From Naasia lichenicola (GTDB lineage Bacteria; Actinomycetota; Actinomycetes; Actinomycetales; Microbacteriaceae): a stretch of 64,000 nucleotides of DNA. The stretch is from assembly GCF_004801885.1 (NCBI RefSeq), contig NZ_SSSM01000003.1:434001-498000 (forward strand), written 5' to 3'. Position numbers and translations under genes: made by a program. Under the pieces are notes generated by a model. It made no database searches, was not told the origin of the DNA, and saw only the letters and a list, made by a program, of their open reading frames with translations. This document shows, one piece after another, positions 50,779-59,241 of this stretch (positions are counted from its first letter, which is position 1; each line of letters begins with the position of its first letter).

Positions 50779-51111
50779 GCGGAGGCCTCTTTCATGGAGC
50801 GCTGCGGTGCGCATCCGATGCTGCGGGATGCGGTGCTGGTGGGCTGCGCTGCGGTTCTGGTGCGTGCAGGAGCGGTGCTGCCGCCGTGCGCGCAGGGCGG
50901 CCCGTCGACGCTGTGGAGTCAATCAGGGACGGCCCCGCACCCACGAATCAGGTGACGCACTGTTACGGGATCGTGGCCCAGCGCATGACTTGTGCCGTCA
51001 TCCGTTTTCCCGAGTCGTAGCCGGCGGGGCAGAATATGAGGCACACCCCGCCTGCCGCACTCTTCGCGGCCGGGCACCCGAGCCGCAGCGCGGCGAGATG
51101 AACGGACGAAC
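50779..51111. other. 333-bp divergent promoter region between the importer operon and mtnD
   Basis: Contains promoters for both directions. Left part has GC-rich repeats of TGCGGTGCTG. The AT-richest part is 50955-50985 and GCAGAATATGAGG at 51028. I looked for S-box/SAM-IV-type riboswitch cores and do not see one. No ORF of note. Confidence 0.45.
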
Positions 51112-51696
51112 ATGACCCTCCTCACCGTGTGGGACGAGACGGATCCGGGCACCGTGGTGCTCGAGACGACCGATGCCGAGAAGATCCGCGAGACGCTCGC
51201 CGGACTCGGCGCGCGCTTCCTCCGCTGGGACCTCAAGGAGATCCCCGAGGGGGCCGGCCAGGACGACGTGCTCGCCCTCTACCGCTCCGAGATCGACGGC
51301 GTGCTCGAGTCGGAGGGCTACACGCTCGTCGACGTCATCGAGCTCAAGCGCGGCGAGGGCCCCGAGTGGCAGGAGCAGGTCACCGTGTCGCGCAACAAGT
51401 TCCTCTCGGAGCATCAGCACGACGACGACGAGGACCGCTTCTTCGCCAAGGGCAGCGGAGTCTTCTACCTTCGGGCGCTCGGCAAGGTGCACGCGGTGTT
51501 CTGCGAGGCGGGCGATGTGATCTCCGTGCCCGCGAACACCACGCACTGGTTCGACATGGGCACCAACCCCGAGTACGTCTCGGTCCGCTTCTTCCACGAC
51601 GACGACGGATGGGTCGGCCACTTCACCGGCTCGACCATCGCCGAGGGCTTCGCAAGCTACGACGAGCTCGCCGACCGCCGCCTCGCCCTGGCCTGA
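51112..51696 (+). CDS. mtnD: acireductone dioxygenase MtnD
   Basis: 194 aa cupin. Metal ligands: EHQHDDDEDRFFAKGSGVFYL has the H-x-H-x(3)-E set, and SVPANTTHWFDMG the distal His. Converts acireductone to the 2-keto-4-methylthiobutyrate precursor (Fe form) or to methylthiopropionate, formate and CO (Ni form). Apart from the final transaminase it closes the methionine salvage pathway begun at 37.9-41.7 kb. It is divergent from the importer/mtnK2 operon, supporting a common sulfur-salvage regulon. Followed by C and D repeats. Confidence 0.94.
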   Translation: MTLLTVWDETDPGTVVLETTDAEKIRETLAGLGARFLRWDLKEIPEGAGQDDVLALYRSEIDGVLESEGYTLVDVIELKRGEGPEWQEQVTVSRNKFLSEHQHDDDEDRFFAKGSGVFYLRALGKVHAVFCEAGDVISVPANTTHWFDMGTNPEYVSVRFFHDDDGWVGHFTGSTIAEGFASYDELADRRLALA

Positions 51697-51712
51697 TCCG
51701 GCCCCTCTTCAT

Positions 51713-51770
51713 CGAACTGCCCAGTTCTGCCGCTTGAAACGCGTTTCAGGCGGCAGAACTGGGCAGTTCG
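51713..51770. repeat. palindromic repeat family C, copy 2
   Basis: 58 bp; 20-bp arms identical to copy 1 and a centre TTGAAACG|CGTTTCAG that is itself dyadic, so pairing runs through nearly all 29 bp of each arm with one mismatch. 16 bp after mtnD. Confidence 0.95.
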
Positions 51771-51833
51771 TGCGTTGAGGGGCGGGCCGCGGGTCGGCTC
51801 GCCCGAACACCCCGCAGCAGATCTCAGGCCGTC

Positions 51834-51880
51834 CGGGAGTTCTCATGTCCTCCAACGACTGGGGCTCCTGAGAACTCCCG
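51834..51880. repeat. palindromic repeat family D, copy 2
   Basis: 47 bp, CGGGAGTTCTCATG...CCTGAGAACTCCCG with TCCAACG inside, same length as 17199-17245. Together with the C copy fills the convergent gap between mtnD and the flavoprotein gene. Confidence 0.9.
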
Positions 51881-51906
51881 CCGGGCCTGAATTTGACGTA
51901 CCGCGG

Positions 51907-53088
51907 TCAGCTGTAGCGGCTCGGGGTGGCGTGGCGACCCTGCAGGGCCCACTCCCCCAGCTCCCGCGCCTTGTAGACGACGGGATCGTGCAGGGTGATC
52001 GTGCGGGCATTGCGCCAGAAGCGGTCGAAGCCGAGGCGGGTGGACGTGGCACGCGCGCCCGTCAGCTCGAACGCCTTCGTGGTGACATCGAGCACCATCC
52101 GGGTCGAGGCAACCTTCGCGGCGGTGATCTCGACGGCCAGCTCGCCGCGCTCGTCGTCGGTCAGCGCCCAGCCTCGCGCGACGGCGGCGGCGGCCCGATC
52201 CGTCGCCCGCTCGACCAGTGCATCCGAGGCGCGGGTCTGCGCGATCAGCTCGCCGGCGATCTCCAGCAGGTAGGGATCCTCGACCGCGCTGCTCACCCCC
52301 GAGGTCGCCCAGGGCCGGGTCGCCGTCTTCAGGTAGTAGATCGCCTCGTCGAGCGCGCCTTCGGCGATCCCGACATGCAGGTGGGAGAGCAGCAGCTGGA
52401 AGAACAGGATCGACAGTGAGGCGTAGGGACGGTACCCCTCGCCATCCTGATCCGACGGACCGAGCACGTGCTCGGCCGGGACGAAGACGTCGTCGAACGA
52501 GACCGACCCGCTCGCGGACAGACGCTGGCCGATGCTGCTCCAGTCGAGGTGGTGGGTCACCCCCGTCGCGCGACCGTCGATGACGATCGCCAGCTTGTCC
52601 TCCGTGCCGGCGACAGCTCCGCTGGCGGTGATCCGATCGGCGACGGACGAGCCCGTCGCGAAGAACTTCCGGCCGGACACCCGGTATCCGTCGCCGTCGG
52701 GGGTCAGGACCAGTCCCTCGTCGCGCGGGTTGCCTGCTCCGCCCCAGAACCACTGGTGCGTGACGGTGTCGGCGAGCAGCGCACGCGCTCGTGCGTCCTG
52801 GTCGTTGAGCAGCGAACGCCACGAGTGCACGTAGTGATAGGCGAGCACATGCCCGATCGACGCGTCGGCGCGGAGGATCGGCCGGATCACCCGCATCACC
52901 GTCGGCCAGTCGAGTCCTGCACCGCCGAGCTCGATCGGGATGTGGATGGCGAGCAGCCCCGCCTCACGGATGGCGGCGACCTCGGCGTCGGGATTGGCGT
53001 TCGCCGCATCACGGGCCGCGGCATCCTCCCGGAAGCGGGCGGCGAGGGACTCGGCGGCGGCGGCCGCCTCGGCTTCTGACCTGATCAC
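51907..53088 (-). CDS. acyl-CoA dehydrogenase-fold flavoprotein, SfnB/DszC-like
   Basis: 393 aa from GTG 53086-53088. Acyl-CoA dehydrogenase fold: IHIPIELGGAGLDWPTVMRVI, ASIGHVLAYHYVHSW, the FMN/FAD region WFWGGAGNPRDEGLVL, YRVSGRKFFATGSSVAD, SFDDVFVPAEHVLG, AFELTGARATSTRLGFDRFWRNARTITLHDPV (cited in part). This subgroup holds FMNH2-dependent monooxygenases and SfnB, used to obtain sulfur from sulfones or thiophenes; there is no clear catalytic Glu of the true dehydrogenases. Next to mtnD, in keeping with sulfur metabolism. The frame is open much further upstream; start therefore uncertain. Confidence 0.8.
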   Translation of the reverse strand: MIRSEAEAAAAAESLAARFREDAAARDAANANPDAEVAAIREAGLLAIHIPIELGGAGLDWPTVMRVIRPILRADASIGHVLAYHYVHSWRSLLNDQDARARALLADTVTHQWFWGGAGNPRDEGLVLTPDGDGYRVSGRKFFATGSSVADRITASGAVAGTEDKLAIVIDGRATGVTHHLDWSSIGQRLSASGSVSFDDVFVPAEHVLGPSDQDGEGYRPYASLSILFFQLLLSHLHVGIAEGALDEAIYYLKTATRPWATSGVSSAVEDPYLLEIAGELIAQTRASDALVERATDRAAAAVARGWALTDDERGELAVEITAAKVASTRMVLDVTTKAFELTGARATSTRLGFDRFWRNARTITLHDPVVYKARELGEWALQGRHATPSRYS

Positions 53089-53353
53089 GGTACGGAAGAC
53101 TATCGGCCGCCGACCCCGTGAGCTGTCATGCGGAGACACTCGCCGACTCCTCCGGGCCGGCTCGTCACCGCGACGAACGACGCCCAGCTCGAAACCCGCC
53201 GGAGGCGGGGCACCCCAAACGTGCTCGAGCCATTCTGCGAACGCCACGCCGACGCCCCCTGTTGCGCCCCCATACCTACGCGTAGCCTGCACACAGATAC
53301 CACTCCTGCAACCCTCCCCTGGTGCGTCGCCGAGCGATGCGGAGAGCCGGCCC
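53089..53353. other. 265-bp divergent gap between flavoprotein and first SGNH-GAF gene
   Basis: Contains a TACGCGTA palindrome (about 53278-53285). No convincing promoter elements can be named, but the first SGNH-GAF gene needs one here. No ORF with family resemblance. Confidence 0.35.
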
Positions 53354-54577
53354 ATGGACACGATGCTCCGCCCACTGATGCGCTCATGGTCGGCCCGCGC
53401 CGAGCGGAAGCTCCAGAACGTGCAGCGGCCGGAGGGCCCTCCACAGGTCCACGCCCGCGGTCTCGACCCCGACCGCATCCTGCTCTACGGCTCGGGTCCC
53501 GCCACCGGATGGGGAGCGTCCCATCATCGACTCGCCCTGCCCGGGATGCTTGCCCGGGCTGTCGCCCACACCACGCATCGCGGCGTCGACATCGACATCC
53601 GGGCGGACGAGGACATCGACGCGGAGAGCTCCGTGCTCCATCTGGAGGGCCGGGACCTGGCGGGCTACGACGCGATCGTGGTGAGCATCGGAGTGCGCGA
53701 CGCGGTGCGGCTGACCGATCCCGCTCTCTGGCACGCGTCGATGATCGAGCTGATCGAGACGCTCGAGGCCCGCACGACGCCCTCGACCCAGATCGTCATC
53801 GCGAGCATCCCCTCGATCCGGTCGATCCGGGCCTACAACAGCTGGTGGGGCGACGTCGCGGCCCACCGAGCGGAGGCCTTCGAGCGGATCACCCGCGAGG
53901 TCGCGATCCAGTCCCAGCGCACCGCCTATCTCGCCCTGCCGACCGATGCATCATCCCCTGCCGACGAGGTGGCACCAGAGCGATTCCGCGCGTGGGCGTC
54001 GTTGATCGCCGGACAGGTGCTGCCGAGCCTGGCGCCGTACGGGCGGCGCAGCGCGAGCAGCTCGTTGGCGCGCGACCATCGGAATCAGCCCCAGCCCGAG
54101 CTGCCGCGGCAGCGCGCCCTGCTCGAGCTCGGCATCGTCGGCACGGAGCCGGCGGACGGGCTGCAGCAGATCGTCCGGGCGGCCCGGGTGGCGTTCGGGA
54201 CCCAGTCGGCGGCCCTCACCCTGGTCGACCACAACCGGCAGTGGCACCACGTGCGCGACGGCGGCGAGCGCGAGGTCATCGAGCGATCCCGGTCGTTCTG
54301 CTCCGTCACGATCACCGGCGCCGCCGAGATGGTGGTGCCGGATGCCCGAGTCGACCGACGCTTCTTCCGCAATCCGGATGTGATGGGCGGCGCGATCTGC
54401 TCCTATGCCGGCTACCCGATCGAGTCTCCGAACGGCTACCGGATAGGCGCACTGTGCGTCTTCGACACCCGGCCACGCGCATTCAGCCTTCGCGAGCGCT
54501 CCATCCTCCGCGACCTCGCCATGCTGGCGCAGGAGGAGATCTGGAGCGGCGCCCCGGACGCGGTGAGCGCGGGCTGA
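53354..54577 (+). CDS. SGNH-hydrolase-like/GAF fusion protein, copy 1
   Basis: 407 aa. Residues about 35-235 follow an SGNH/GDSL fold: GLDPDRILLYGSGPATGWGA at block I, DAIVVSIGVRDAVRL at block III, TQIVIASIPSIRSIRAYN, and ERFRAWASLIA at block V. The GDS of block I is GSG and the block V His is replaced, so the triad seems lost. Residues about 255-400 are a GAF domain (TEPADGLQQIVRAARVAFGT, SRSFCSVTITGAAEMVVPDA, GAICSYAGYPIESPNGYRIG, LCVFDTRPRAFS). Neither a membrane segment nor an output domain is seen. Paralog of the next gene. Start ATG 53354; GGAGAGCC upstream. Confidence 0.78.
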   Translation: MDTMLRPLMRSWSARAERKLQNVQRPEGPPQVHARGLDPDRILLYGSGPATGWGASHHRLALPGMLARAVAHTTHRGVDIDIRADEDIDAESSVLHLEGRDLAGYDAIVVSIGVRDAVRLTDPALWHASMIELIETLEARTTPSTQIVIASIPSIRSIRAYNSWWGDVAAHRAEAFERITREVAIQSQRTAYLALPTDASSPADEVAPERFRAWASLIAGQVLPSLAPYGRRSASSSLARDHRNQPQPELPRQRALLELGIVGTEPADGLQQIVRAARVAFGTQSAALTLVDHNRQWHHVRDGGEREVIERSRSFCSVTITGAAEMVVPDARVDRRFFRNPDVMGGAICSYAGYPIESPNGYRIGALCVFDTRPRAFSLRERSILRDLAMLAQEEIWSGAPDAVSAG

Positions 54578-54710
54578 TCGCACCGGTATTGCGAGGAGCG
54601 CGAAACCCTTGCGGGCTGAGCAGACGATCGCTCACCGTCGATGGCCCGAACGGAAACCGAGCTATCGTCATCGTTCCGCTCGGTGCGTCGTCGAGGCGAT
54701 CCGCGGATCC

Positions 54711-54750
54711 ATGACATAAACAAGAGCAGGTATATGGCATATACGGGCTT
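54711..54750 (+). promoter_or_regulatory. AT-rich promoter-like region before the second SGNH-GAF gene
   Basis: ATGACATAAACAAGAGC followed by TATATGGCATATA (dyad) at 54731-54743, the only strongly AT-rich stretch in this area, 30-60 bp before the ribosome site GGAGG at 54761. Confidence 0.4.
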
Positions 54751-54773
54751 CGGTCCAGAAGGAGGACGCCATC

Positions 54774-56105
54774 GTGTTGGCGCCCATGATGCGGCTTCTC
54801 ACGCCGTCGATCGAGAAGCGACTTGCGGAGATCCCGCGTCCTGACGACGCGCCCGCCGGTCACGCGACAGGACTCGATCCCGACCGCATCCTCGTCTTCG
54901 GCAGCGGCCCTGCGTCGGGTTGGGGCGTGCGCACGAACGACCTGGCGCTCCCGGGACATCTCGCACGCGAGCTCACCAGGCGCACCGGCCGCGGGTCCGA
55001 CGTCGACCTGCTCGCGGGCGAGCGGATCACCATCCGAGACAGCATCGCCGAGCTCGGCCGGCTCGACCTGGCCGGCTACGACGCCGTGATCGTGACCCTC
55101 GGGGTGGCCGACGCGCTCGGCTTCACGGACCCGGCGCACTGGAAGCACCACATGGACGCCCTGCTGTGCTCGCTCGCCTCGAGGATGAGCCGGAGCGCGC
55201 AGATCCTGGTGGCGGGCATCCAGCCCATCCGGTCGATCACCGTCTACAACGCATGGTGGGGCGATCTGGCCGACCGTCGAGCACAGCACTTCAACCGGAT
55301 CTCCGAGACCCTGGCGTCGACCCACGAGCGCACCCAGTTCCTGGCGCTGCCCGGCGAGCGCCTTCCGAAGCGGCGGCACACGGCACCGGAGATGTACCAG
55401 ACTTGGGCCGCGCTGATGGCGGGCCGCCTGGCGGGCGTGCTTTCCGGCAGCGACGCAGGAGGCCATGTGAGCGGGAGGGATCGACCCGCGGAACTCGGCT
55501 CCGCCCGCGAGCACCGGCGAATGCAGCGGCCGGAGGACGCCCGCCAGAATGCCCTCGATCAGCTGGAGCTCGTCGGCAGCGAGCCGACGTCCAACCTGCA
55601 GCGGATCGTGCAGATGACCCAGATCGCCTTCGGCACCGAGGCCGCCGCCATCAATCTCATCGACCACGACCAGCAGTGGGTGCATGCGAAGGCTGGCCCC
55701 GATGTGCACTCCTCCACGCGCGCGGAATCGTTCTGCGCCGTGACCATCAAGGATCCGAACGGCCTCGTGGTGCCGAACGCCTCGCTGGATTGGGAGTTCG
55801 CCCAGAACCCGATCGTGCGCGCCGGTCGCGTCGGCTTCTACGCCGGCTACCCGATCGAGTCGCCGGACGGGCAGCGGATCGGCGCGCTCTGCGTGACCGA
55901 TCCCCAGCCGCGCCGATTCAGCGGAAGCGATCGCAGCGCCCTGCGGGACCTCGCCCTGCTCGTGCAGCAGGAGCTCTGGAATCAGTGGAACGCCGCCCAG
56001 ATCGCCGAGCGCCAGACGTCCGCACCGCCGCCCGCTCCCCCGCGAACACGCATCCCGCCCGTGCCGACAGGCCGATCGACCGCACCGGAGCAGCCCGCCC
56101 GCTGA
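54774..56105 (+). CDS. SGNH-hydrolase-like/GAF fusion protein, copy 2
   Basis: 443 aa from GTG 54774 with GGAGG 9 bp upstream. Same architecture as copy 1: GLDPDRILVFGSGPASGWGV (block I as GSG), DAVIVTLGVADALGFTD (block III), TVYNAWWGDLADRR, RHTAPEMYQTWAALMA (block V with His retained); then GAF (SEPTSNLQRIVQMTQIAFGT, AESFCAVTIKDPNGLVVPNA, GFYAGYPIESPDGQRIGALC). The C-terminal 45 residues are Pro/Ala/Arg-rich and probably disordered. About half the residues match copy 1, so an old tandem duplication. Probably a cytosolic sensor or scaffold (inference); no partner kinase is adjacent. Confidence 0.78.
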   Translation: MLAPMMRLLTPSIEKRLAEIPRPDDAPAGHATGLDPDRILVFGSGPASGWGVRTNDLALPGHLARELTRRTGRGSDVDLLAGERITIRDSIAELGRLDLAGYDAVIVTLGVADALGFTDPAHWKHHMDALLCSLASRMSRSAQILVAGIQPIRSITVYNAWWGDLADRRAQHFNRISETLASTHERTQFLALPGERLPKRRHTAPEMYQTWAALMAGRLAGVLSGSDAGGHVSGRDRPAELGSAREHRRMQRPEDARQNALDQLELVGSEPTSNLQRIVQMTQIAFGTEAAAINLIDHDQQWVHAKAGPDVHSSTRAESFCAVTIKDPNGLVVPNASLDWEFAQNPIVRAGRVGFYAGYPIESPDGQRIGALCVTDPQPRRFSGSDRSALRDLALLVQQELWNQWNAAQIAERQTSAPPPAPPRTRIPPVPTGRSTAPEQPAR

Positions 56106-56234
56106 CCAGACGTCCTCTCCTCCGCGCCGCAGAAGGTGACCCGGTGACGGCCGCCACCTGACGAGCGCGATCAGACCCGAGCACCATTCAGCGCCCCACC
56201 ATCCGGTGCGGCGCTCGTCGTCGTGCCCCGGACT

Positions 56235-56262
56235 GGGGGGAGTGGCGCTGCGGTCCCCCTTT
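56235..56262 (+). terminator. rho-independent terminator-like hairpin
   Basis: Stem GGGGGA (56235-56240) / TCCCCC (56253-56258), 12-nt loop, followed by TTTT. Between the SGNH-GAF genes and the SipW-type surface operon. Confidence 0.65.
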
Positions 56263-56392
56263 TGGACGACCTGCCATGGTCGTCATCGGGGTACAGACGG
56301 GACGCTCCCATGAGTCGTGCCGAACGCGCTGCGCACATCGCAGCGCGGAAAGTCGTGCCCGCTTCGACTTCGACTCGACCGGCAGGACAGCA

Positions 56393-56914
56393 GTGAACAG
56401 GATCGTCAAAGGCAGCATCGCGGGCGTCATCGGAATCGCCCTCCTCACGGGCGGCGCCGGAACCTTCGCGCTCTGGAACTCGACCGCGAGCGTGAGCGCC
56501 GGGACCATCACTGCCGGCAACCTCGCACTCGTGGCCAATACCGACGGCGTGTGGAAGGACGGCAGCACGACGATCACGCCGGCCACCTACAAGATCATCC
56601 CGGGCAAGACGCTCACCTACACGCAGACGCTGAAGGTGACCGCGGTCGGCGATGGGCTGAGCGCCAACCTCACCGTCTCCAGCCTCACAGCGACGGGCAC
56701 GAACAGCCTCAACACCCTGATCACGCCGAGTCTCGCCGTCACCTCGGCGAGCAGCAACGTGACCGTCTCGGGCAGCACGATCACCGTCACCTCATCGGCG
56801 ACCGACGCGACGGTCCTCGCCACGGTCACCCTGACGTTCCCGTCGACGGCGACCGCCGGACAGCTGGGCACCATCAACCTCAGCAGCCTCACCTTCACCC
56901 TCACCCAGAACTGA
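56393..56914 (+). CDS. alternate-type (SipW-type) signal-peptide surface protein
   Basis: 173 aa from GTG 56393-56395. Signal: NRIVKGSIAGVIGIALLTGGAG then the conserved FALWNSTASVSAGTITAGNL block, as in SipW-processed TasA-like and camelysin-like proteins. The mature region is Thr/Ser-rich, beta-strand-like, without Cys (VTSASSNVTVSGSTITVTSS). Likely polymerises or forms a surface layer/fibre; that is inference. First of four genes with the signal peptidase at the end; 44-bp gap to the next gene. Confidence 0.85.
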   Translation: MNRIVKGSIAGVIGIALLTGGAGTFALWNSTASVSAGTITAGNLALVANTDGVWKDGSTTITPATYKIIPGKTLTYTQTLKVTAVGDGLSANLTVSSLTATGTNSLNTLITPSLAVTSASSNVTVSGSTITVTSSATDATVLATVTLTFPSTATAGQLGTINLSSLTFTLTQN

Positions 56915-56958
56915 TCGCCGACGGCGGCGCGGTCCGCGCCGCCGGAGGAGCGGGAACG

Positions 56959-59241
56959 ATGACTCGACGGCTTGCCGGCCCTCAGGGGCCATGGTGGCGC
57001 AGCGCGCGCCACCGTCGAGTCGCGCCCGGACGCGGATTGAGGGTGCTCTGGTCTGCCGCGCTCGTCGGAGTGCTCGGCATCGGCCTCGCGGTCACCGGAT
57101 CGACATCCGCCAGCTGGCTGAGCGGCGCCACGATCGGCGCATCCACCATCTCGGCCGGAAGCATCCAGGCCACGATCTCCGGCTGGTCGAACCTCACGCA
57201 TCGCTTCGCGCCCGGCGGGATGACCGACACCGGCTACCTGACGATCACCAGCACCGGCACGCAGACCGTGAGCTGGTCGGCGGCGTCCGCGGTGTCGGCC
57301 GGATACTCCAGCGTGCTCGACGACGCACTGGCCGTCACGATCTGGTCGACCGCATCGACCTCGTCCTGCGCGGCCAGCGCCACACCGAGCACCGGCTTCA
57401 CCGGGAAGTGGACCACCGTGCCCGGATTCTCGGGATCCCTCGCCTCCGGCGCCTCCGTCTCGTACTGCATCCGCACCACGGCCAGCAGCGCCGCCCTCTC
57501 GATCACCGGATCGCTGAGCGCGACGCTGACCGTCAACGGCACCCTCCCCGGGACGCAGTGGACCTCGAGCGCGACCGCGACGGCGACCCTCGACAGCGCC
57601 GCTGCGAGCCCCGCCTACACGAAGGCGGTCGTCGCGGATTCGCCCGTGCACTACTGGCCGATGAACGAGACGACCGGCGTCAACGTCTACGACGCCATCG
57701 GCACCGATCATGCGATCGCGGGCGCCGGCGTGACCCGGAACAGCGCGGGTGCGCTGCTCGGCAGCACGGCGCCGTCGTCCAGCTTCTCCGGCGACACGAC
57801 GGGCTCCGTGATCGCGCAGACCTCCGAGGCGGCGCCGAACACCTTCACCGTCGAGGCCTGGTTCAAGACCACCGACAGCAACGGCGGCAAGATCATCGGG
57901 TTCGGCTCGTCGAAGACCGGCCTCTCGACGAACTACGACCGACACCTCTACCTCGACGCTGCAGGCCGGCTGAACTTCGGCGTCTACAACGGCTCGTCCA
58001 AGACGCTGCAGACGACCGGCAGCTACAACGATGGCACCTGGCACCACGCCGCGGGCTCGATGGGGTCCTCCGGCCTGACGCTCTACGTCGACGGCGTCCA
58101 GGTGGCCAGCCGCACCGACACCACGACGGCGGAGTCGAACACCGGCTACTGGCACATCGGCATGGACAGCAGCTGGTCCGGCGACTCCTCGCTGAGCGGG
58201 CTGATCGATGAGCCTGCCGTCTACCTCTCGGCCCTGCCCAGCTCGCGGATCCAGTGGCACTACGCGGTGGGATCCGGAAGGCCCTACTCCTCGTTCGCTG
58301 CGACCCCGTCGGGCCTGACCGCCGCGTTTGACGCCTCCGGCTCCCTCGATACCGACGGCACCGTCGTCGCCTACGCATGGAACTTCGGGGACGGCACGAC
58401 CGGCACGGGCATCACCCCCTCGCACACATACCCCCTCGGCAGCGCGATCTACACCGTCACCCTCACGGTCACCGACAACTCCGGCTACACCGGCACCTGG
58501 AGCTCCCCCGTCTCGATCGTCGACCCGACGGCGGCGACGAGCCCCGGCGCTCCGACGTTCAGCGGCACGACCGGCACCGCGACGACGATCAGCTGGACGG
58601 CGCCGCCCGGCGGCGCCACCATGTCCGGCTACAACGTGTACCGCGACGGCGTGCTCGTCGCCCAGACCACGGGCACCACCTACACCGACACGGGGCTGGC
58701 ACTCAATACGACGTACAGCTACTACATCCGAGGCCAGGACGCGGCCGCGAAGGACGGCAGCGGGCTGACGACGCCGTCGCCATCGCGCAGCGTCAGCACC
58801 CTCGGCTTCGACACGACCCAGTGGTACCAGATCAAGAACGTGGGCAGCGGTCTGTGCCTCCGCGGCCCGGCGACGGCCAACGGCACCCAGCTCGAGCAGA
58901 CCGCCTGCGCGACCGCGACCAACCAGAACTTCCAGCTGATCGCCACCACGAACGGCTATCACAAGATGCTCATCCGCACCGCGAGCGGCGTCGGCTGGGA
59001 CGTCACCGACAACTCGACCGCGGCGGGAGCCCTCGTCCAGCTCTGGGGCTACACCGGCGGAGCGAACCAGCAGTGGCTCCCGACCAGGCAGAGCGACGGC
59101 AGCTTCCAGTTCGTCGGCCGGCAGGTCGGGCTGTGCCTCGACGTCGTGGGGCAGTCCATCGCCGAGGGCGCCAAGATCCAGCAGTCCACCTGCAGCGCGA
59201 CGAGCACGTCGCAGCGCTTCACCCTGGTGGTCGCGCCGTGA
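56959..59241 (+). CDS. large exported multi-domain carbohydrate-binding protein (LamG-PKD-FN3-ricin)
   Basis: 760 aa. Alternate-type signal at 20-75 (VLWSAALVGVLGIGLAVTGS, then SASWLSGATIGASTISAGSI). A Thr/Ser-rich region follows, then a LamG/concanavalin-like domain (about 230-430, VHYWPMNETTG, FTVEAWFKTTDSNGG, GSYNDGTWHHAAGSMGSSGL, LSGLIDEPAVY), a PKD domain (about 440-525, VVAYAWNFGDGTTGTGI), an FN3 domain (about 530-615, SGYNVYRDGVLVAQTTGTTY) and a ricin-type beta-trefoil (about 620-760, QNFQL, NQQWLP, QRFTL motifs). No transmembrane anchor at the C-terminus. Probable glycan-binding adhesin or scaffold. Good ribosome site GGAGGAG. Overlaps next gene by GTGA. Confidence 0.9.
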   Translation: MTRRLAGPQGPWWRSARHRRVAPGRGLRVLWSAALVGVLGIGLAVTGSTSASWLSGATIGASTISAGSIQATISGWSNLTHRFAPGGMTDTGYLTITSTGTQTVSWSAASAVSAGYSSVLDDALAVTIWSTASTSSCAASATPSTGFTGKWTTVPGFSGSLASGASVSYCIRTTASSAALSITGSLSATLTVNGTLPGTQWTSSATATATLDSAAASPAYTKAVVADSPVHYWPMNETTGVNVYDAIGTDHAIAGAGVTRNSAGALLGSTAPSSSFSGDTTGSVIAQTSEAAPNTFTVEAWFKTTDSNGGKIIGFGSSKTGLSTNYDRHLYLDAAGRLNFGVYNGSSKTLQTTGSYNDGTWHHAAGSMGSSGLTLYVDGVQVASRTDTTTAESNTGYWHIGMDSSWSGDSSLSGLIDEPAVYLSALPSSRIQWHYAVGSGRPYSSFAATPSGLTAAFDASGSLDTDGTVVAYAWNFGDGTTGTGITPSHTYPLGSAIYTVTLTVTDNSGYTGTWSSPVSIVDPTAATSPGAPTFSGTTGTATTISWTAPPGGATMSGYNVYRDGVLVAQTTGTTYTDTGLALNTTYSYYIRGQDAAAKDGSGLTTPSPSRSVSTLGFDTTQWYQIKNVGSGLCLRGPATANGTQLEQTACATATNQNFQLIATTNGYHKMLIRTASGVGWDVTDNSTAAGALVQLWGYTGGANQQWLPTRQSDGSFQFVGRQVGLCLDVVGQSIAEGAKIQQSTCSATSTSQRFTLVVAP

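Noticed and set aside
50779-51111. SAM-type riboswitch before mtnD or the importer
   Set aside because: No recognisable conserved core in either orientation.
56617-58962. 781-codon open frame on the minus strand, antisense to the LamG-ricin gene
   Set aside because: Low-complexity Arg/Gly/Ala shadow with no recognisable domain.
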